Part shown: positions 6,830 through 9,702 of the stretch, in pieces
How positions within the stretch are numbered: the first letter of the stretch is position 1
Layout of the letters: every line of letters begins with the position of its first letter
From: CAZIVE01 sp964542435
GTDB taxonomy: Bacteria > Bacteroidota > Bacteroidia > Bacteroidales > Tannerellaceae
DNA: 9,702 nucleotides
NCBI GenBank assembly: GCA_964542435.1
Contig: CAZIVE010000094.1
Span: 1 to 9,702 of the forward strand
Direction of reading: 5' to 3'
Translations under genes and position numbers: made by a program
Notes under the pieces: generated by a model
Seen by the model: only the letters and a program-made list of their open reading frames with translations
Told to the model about the DNA's origin: nothing
Databases searched by the model: none

Positions 6830-7753
6830 ATGAGAAAATATCTTTATTGTGAAAACGGCTTTATCGAAAAACCGGAATGGATACCCAACTGCTGGGTGAA
6901 CGTCGAAACGCCGAACGACGACGATTTCAAATTCCTTACATCCGTTCTCAACGTACCGCAATCTTTCCTGGGCGATATCTCTGATACCGACGAGCGACCG
7001 CATACCGACATCGAAGGCAACTGGCTGCTCACCATCATACGAATCCCGCTGCAACAGGAGGGTGACTTCCCTTATAACACCGTTCCGCTCGGCATCATCA
7101 CCAACAACGACGTCATCGTCACCGTCTGCTATCAGCACACCGAGATGATCGCCGACTTCATCGTCCATTCGCTTCGTAAGAAACTGATGGTGCGTAACAA
7201 ATATGAACTCATCCTCAGACTGATCTATTCGTCGGCCGTCTGGTTCTTGAAATACCTGAAGCAGATCAACAACGATGTGACCGCCGCTGAAAAGGAACTC
7301 GAGAGAAGCATCCGTAACGAAGACCTCCTGCGGTTGATGAAGCTGCAGAAGACACTCGTCTATTTCAACACCTCCATTCGTGGCAACGAGGTGATGGTCG
7401 GCAAACTGCAGAGCCTCTTCCAGGAAAAGGATTACCAGAACCCCGAACTGGTCGAGGATGTGGTGATCGAGTTGCGCCAGGCTTACAACACGGTGAATAT
7501 CTACAGCGACATTCTTACGGGCACCATGGATGCCTTCGCATCCATCATCTCCAACAATGTCAACACCATCATGAAACGTATGACCAGCATCTCCATCATC
7601 CTCATGGTGCCGACGTTGATCGCCAGCTTATACGGAATGAATGTCACCATCGGACTTTCCCATTTGCCTTACGCCTTCAGCTTGATCGTCTTGATTGCCC
7701 TCTCGCTTTCCGCGCTCGCCTTTGTCATCTTTCGAAAGATCAAGTGGTTCTGA
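6830..7753 (+). CDS. corA: CorA-family Mg2+/Co2+ transporter
   Basis: CorA forms an inner-membrane pentameric channel for Mg2+ (also Co2+ or Ni2+). The protein is 307 residues, typical for the family. The first ~230 residues are cytosolic, ending in long charged helices (KQINNDVTAAEKELERSIRNEDLLRL...) that form the stalk. Two C-terminal membrane segments follow: about residues 252-268 (ISIILMVPTLIASL) and 280-301 (AFSLIVLIALSLSALAFVIF). Between them is YGMNV, with the signature GMN at residues 269-271 that forms the selectivity loop. The basic end RKIKWF faces the cytosol. It is preceded by its own promoter and an unusual structured leader with a strong ribosome-binding site. No strong terminator follows, only the small hairpin ATCGC-TTT-GCGAT at 7762-7774. 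A zinc-exporting ZntB-like role is possible within the superfamily, but GMN with this tail favours uptake. Confidence 0.93.
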   Translation: MRKYLYCENGFIEKPEWIPNCWVNVETPNDDDFKFLTSVLNVPQSFLGDISDTDERPHTDIEGNWLLTIIRIPLQQEGDFPYNTVPLGIITNNDVIVTVCYQHTEMIADFIVHSLRKKLMVRNKYELILRLIYSSAVWFLKYLKQINNDVTAAEKELERSIRNEDLLRLMKLQKTLVYFNTSIRGNEVMVGKLQSLFQEKDYQNPELVEDVVIELRQAYNTVNIYSDILTGTMDAFASIISNNVNTIMKRMTSISIILMVPTLIASLYGMNVTIGLSHLPYAFSLIVLIALSLSALAFVIFRKIKWF

Positions 7754-7761
7754 TCGGTGGA

Positions 7762-7777
7762 ATCGCTTTGCGATAGG
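7762..7777. repeat. Short hairpin repeat, copy 1 (after corA)
   Basis: ATCGCTTTGCGATAGG forms a perfect 5-base-pair hairpin around TTT. It matches 14 of 16 bases with 9589-9604, found after the TauE/SafE gene. Both follow a stop codon closely (8 and 57 bases). It may be a small repeated intergenic element or weak 3' end structures; there is no T run. Confidence 0.3.
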
Positions 7778-7783
7778 GAAAAC

Positions 7784-7829
7784 GCTCGTCCGTAACGTTC
7801 ATACAGCCCCATCTTGCAAGGTGACGAGC
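7784..7829. repeat. Inverted repeat GCTCGTC/GACGAGC
   Basis: GCTCGTC (7784-7790) and GACGAGC (7823-7829) are perfect 7-base complements separated by 32 bases, between corA and the cation exporter. They could form a long-loop hairpin in a corA 3' UTR. No T run follows, so I do not call it a terminator. Confidence 0.25.
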
Positions 7830-7887
7830 ATAATCTGTTTCAAAATATCAGGTTATCCGTCCATCGTTCGGCACCTATTCTTGCATT

Positions 7888-7922
7888 TGTAACACAATCT
7901 TCAGAATGTTGTGTTACATTTG
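7888..7922 (+). promoter_or_regulatory. Promoter with overlapping inverted-repeat operator for the cation exporter operon
   Basis: TACATTTG (7915-7922) is an exact Bacteroidota -7 box, placing the start near 7928 and leaving a 5' UTR of under 20 bases. TGTAACACAA (7888-7897) and TTGTGTTACA (7909-7918) are perfect 10-base complements with an 11-base spacer, and the right arm covers the first half of the -7 box. A dimeric repressor bound here would block polymerase, fitting a metal-controlled exporter. The -33 box is not convincing. The repeat is too A/T-rich and lacks a T tract, so a terminator for corA is less likely. Confidence 0.55.
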
Positions 7923-7944
7923 TCCCTTTCAAAGATAAACGACG

Positions 7945-8790
7945 ATGAACAAGAAAAAAGCTGCACTCTCATCCATCATGGCTGCCGTCTTCCTGACGCT
8001 CACCAAGTTTATTGTGGGGATACTGACCTTCAGTCTCGGTATCCTCTCCGAAGCGCTCCACTCATTGCTCGACCTGGTGGCGGCTCTCATCACCTATGTG
8101 TCGGTCAACATCTCCGACAAACCGGCTGACAAGGACCACCATTTCGGACATGGCAAGGTGGAGAACCTCTCTGCCTTTCTCGAGTCGATACTCCTCGTGG
8201 TCACCAGCGTATGGATCATCTACGAGGCGGTCCATCGGCTGCTTGCCAACAATGTGACTGTCGAGATATCCTTCTGGAGCTATGCCGTCGTAATCCTCTC
8301 CATCGTCATCGACGCCAGCCGCTCCCGCATGCTCTTCAAGGCGGCCAAACGCAATCGTAGCCAGGCGCTCGAAGCCGATGCCGTCCATTTCTCTACCGAC
8401 ATCCTCAGTTCCGCTGTCGTACTGCTCGGCCTTGTCTTTGCCCAGATGGGTTATCATAAGGCCGACTCCTTCGCTGCCATCGCTGTCGCTGTCATCATCC
8501 TCTATATCTCTTACAAACTGAGCCGGAAAGCTGTCGATGTCCTGCTCGACCGTGTTCCCGAAGGTATTACGGAACTGGTCGAAAACGAACTCCGGTCCAA
8601 TCCCGCCATCCGATGCTTCCACGATCTGAAGATACGCTCCGCAGGCTCCGACACCTTCATCCGCGTCAATGTGCATCTCAGCTCTCAGATGGATTTCGAA
8701 ACAACGCACCGCGTTTGCGACGACATCGAACAACGCATCGGCCAACTCATCCCCCGATGTGACATCGTCGTGCACGCCGAGCCGGAATGA
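7945..8790 (+). CDS. Cation diffusion facilitator metal exporter
   Basis: CDF proteins are inner-membrane dimers that export Zn2+ (or Cd2+, Co2+, Fe2+, Mn2+) from the cytosol in exchange for protons. The protein is 281 residues with six expected membrane segments. The transmembrane metal site is visible as H39-x3-D43 (ALHSLLDL, segment 2) and H148-x3-D152 (AVHFSTD, segment 5). This H-D/H-D set is typical of zinc-type CDFs; the E. coli YiiP has D-D/H-D. DHHFGHGKVE (residues 64-73) is the conserved loop after segment 2. The C-terminal ferredoxin-like domain keeps the histidines seen in this family (VNVHL, TTHRVCDD and VVHAEPE). It starts after A-rich sequence without a Shine-Dalgarno and 21 bases separate it from the TauE/SafE gene. 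Zinc is the likeliest substrate, not proven. Confidence 0.92.
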   Translation: MNKKKAALSSIMAAVFLTLTKFIVGILTFSLGILSEALHSLLDLVAALITYVSVNISDKPADKDHHFGHGKVENLSAFLESILLVVTSVWIIYEAVHRLLANNVTVEISFWSYAVVILSIVIDASRSRMLFKAAKRNRSQALEADAVHFSTDILSSAVVLLGLVFAQMGYHKADSFAAIAVAVIILYISYKLSRKAVDVLLDRVPEGITELVENELRSNPAIRCFHDLKIRSAGSDTFIRVNVHLSSQMDFETTHRVCDDIEQRIGQLIPRCDIVVHAEPE

Positions 8791-8811
8791 TCCCCTTATA
8801 AACCTCGATGA

Positions 8812-9531
8812 ATGATGGCAATGTATGTGGTGCTTGTGGTGATCGGCTTCGTGGCCGGGTTCTTTTCCGGAGCGGTCGGCTTCGGCGGTGGAATGATCCT
8901 GCTGCCCGTGATCACCTATTTCTATGGCATCGAGATCGCTGTCCCCATCTCTACCATCGCTCAGCTGCTCAGCAACCTCTCAAGAGCCGGCTTCGGACTG
9001 AAGGATATCCGCTGGGATAAGGTGGGCCTCTTCCTCGTCTGCGCTGCCCCGCTGACCGCATTGGGCGCCTATGGCTTTGCCATCGTCCCGAAGGTGCCTA
9101 TGACACGACTGCTCTGCCTCTTCCTGATCCTCTTCGCCATCTTGAAACTGATGGGTAAGATGAAACTCCCGCACAACCGCGCCACCGCCTTGATTGGAGG
9201 CGGATTGACCGGACTGACCAACGGACTGCTCGGCATCTCCGGACCGATCAGCAGCGCCGTGTTCATGACCTTTGGACTGACGCCTATCTCCTATATCGCC
9301 AGTGAAGCCGCCGCTGCTTCTGCCATGCACATCATCAAAACCTGTATGTATGGGAAACTCGACCTGATCAACGAATCGATCTTCCTGAACGGACTGTTTA
9401 TCGGTTGCGCCATGATGCTCGGCAACTTTATCGCGATGCGTTTTGTGCGGACCGTCAATAAAAAACGTTATCAGAAAATCATCGCCGCCGTTATGATCCT
9501 CGTCTCCCTCTGGTTGATGTTTACTGTGTAA
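8812..9531 (+). CDS. TauE/SafE-family membrane protein
   Basis: This family (DUF81) comprises multi-helix inner-membrane proteins, several linked to export of sulfite, sulfoacetate or other small anions. The protein has 239 residues and is almost wholly hydrophobic, with about seven or eight membrane segments. FVAGFFSGAVGFGGGMILLPVI (residues 13-34) is the family's glycine-rich first repeat. GLTGLTNGLLGISGPISSAVF near the middle is its counterpart in the second half, as expected from the internal duplication. The start may be the ATG at 8812 or 8815; another ATG at 8808 is out of frame. It follows the cation exporter by 21 bases, so both probably share its promoter. Substrate is unknown; the linkage to a metal exporter is not enough to assign one. 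Confidence 0.86.
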   Translation: MMAMYVVLVVIGFVAGFFSGAVGFGGGMILLPVITYFYGIEIAVPISTIAQLLSNLSRAGFGLKDIRWDKVGLFLVCAAPLTALGAYGFAIVPKVPMTRLLCLFLILFAILKLMGKMKLPHNRATALIGGGLTGLTNGLLGISGPISSAVFMTFGLTPISYIASEAAAASAMHIIKTCMYGKLDLINESIFLNGLFIGCAMMLGNFIAMRFVRTVNKKRYQKIIAAVMILVSLWLMFTV

Positions 9532-9545
9532 TGATGAACCATCAT
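9531..9545 (+). other. Small hairpin on the TauE/SafE stop codon
   Basis: ATGATG and CATCAT form six base pairs around AAC, beginning at the last base of the stop codon. It is followed by CGGGG, not T, so it is at most a weak 3' structure. Confidence 0.25.
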
Positions 9546-9588
9546 CGGGGTGACCGACCTGAAAATGAATTGTCTCAAAATGTCAAAG

Positions 9589-9604
9589 ATCGCTTCGCGA
9601 AAGG
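9589..9604. repeat. Short hairpin repeat, copy 2 (after TauE/SafE gene)
   Basis: ATCGCTTCGCGAAAGG matches 14 of 16 bases with 7762-7777 and can form the hairpin TCGC-TTC-GCGA, preserving stem potential although the sequence differs. A second small hairpin AGGC/GCCT follows at 9602-9616. Confidence 0.3.
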
Positions 9605-9618
9605 CTCTATGTGCCTAT

Positions 9619-9656
9619 AAAGAGGCTTCCGCTATGGGCATTGATTTCGCCTCTTT
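9619..9656 (+). terminator. Candidate terminator of the exporter operon
   Basis: AAAGAGGC (9619-9626) and GCCTCTTT (9649-9656) are perfect 8-base complements with a 22-base loop, followed by the T-rich tail TCTTTCT (9657-9663). The loop is long, so it would fold less readily than the terminator at 6291. It lies 87 bases after the TauE/SafE stop. No gene is supported from here to the window end. Confidence 0.42.
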
Positions 9657-9702
9657 TCTTTCTGGCCGTCTGGCAGATTCTGCAAAATGTCAGGCTCTGT
9701 CA

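Noticed and set aside
8062..8775. 237-residue minus-strand frame opposite the cation exporter
   Set aside because: Rich in D, E and G, as expected from reading membrane-protein codons backwards; no motif.
1..9702. CRISPR arrays, tRNA, rRNA, phage or defence genes
   Set aside because: No regularly spaced repeats, no cloverleaf or rRNA-like sequence, and every long + strand frame is explained by metabolic or transport genes.

Overview
The window reads as part of a Bacteroidales-type (Bacteroidota) chromosome. Three things point there. The coding sequences look like Bacteroidales homologues. All seven complete genes except one start after A/T-rich sequence with no Shine-Dalgarno. Two intergenic regions carry TAnnTTTG, the -7 box recognised by the Bacteroidota primary sigma factor. 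Every gene lies on the + strand. I cannot name a genus from the sequence alone.

Bases 1-6319 hold an arginine-biosynthesis run: the 3' end of a GNAT acyltransferase with a cysteine-rich tail, then argG (argininosuccinate synthase), argC (N-acyl-glutamyl-phosphate reductase, ATGA overlap with argG), a 173-base structured gap, argD (acylornithine aminotransferase) and, 10 bases later, a large secreted S9 prolyl-oligopeptidase/DPP-IV-like peptidase. A strong hairpin terminator closes this block. The GNAT protein is a candidate for the first acylation step; ArgC and ArgD act on the acylated intermediates and ArgG on citrulline. In some Bacteroides the acyl group is succinyl rather than acetyl, and this window cannot settle which applies.

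Bases 6320-6829 are non-coding. The first part holds a TAGAGACG/CGTCTCTA palindrome resembling dispersed intergenic repeats and nothing else I can assign. The second part is a promoter followed by a leader of about 135 bases for a CorA-type Mg2+/Co2+ transporter. This leader is the most unusual item here. It has a long basal stem, a 16-base perfect palindrome, mutually exclusive pairings that either hide or free the ribosome-binding site, the only strong Shine-Dalgarno in the window, and short leader ORFs, one encoding a peptide that begins MDDSIP. It looks like a translational switch for CorA, by analogy with (not homology to) the mgtA/corA leaders of enterobacteria. This is inferred from base complementarity only.

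Bases 7754-9531 hold a second transport unit: a cation diffusion facilitator metal exporter and, 21 bases on, a TauE/SafE-family membrane protein. A perfect 10-base inverted repeat overlaps the -7 box of the promoter, as expected for a repressor-type operator. The last 170 bases hold several hairpins, one with a T-rich tail that is a candidate terminator, and no gene I can support.
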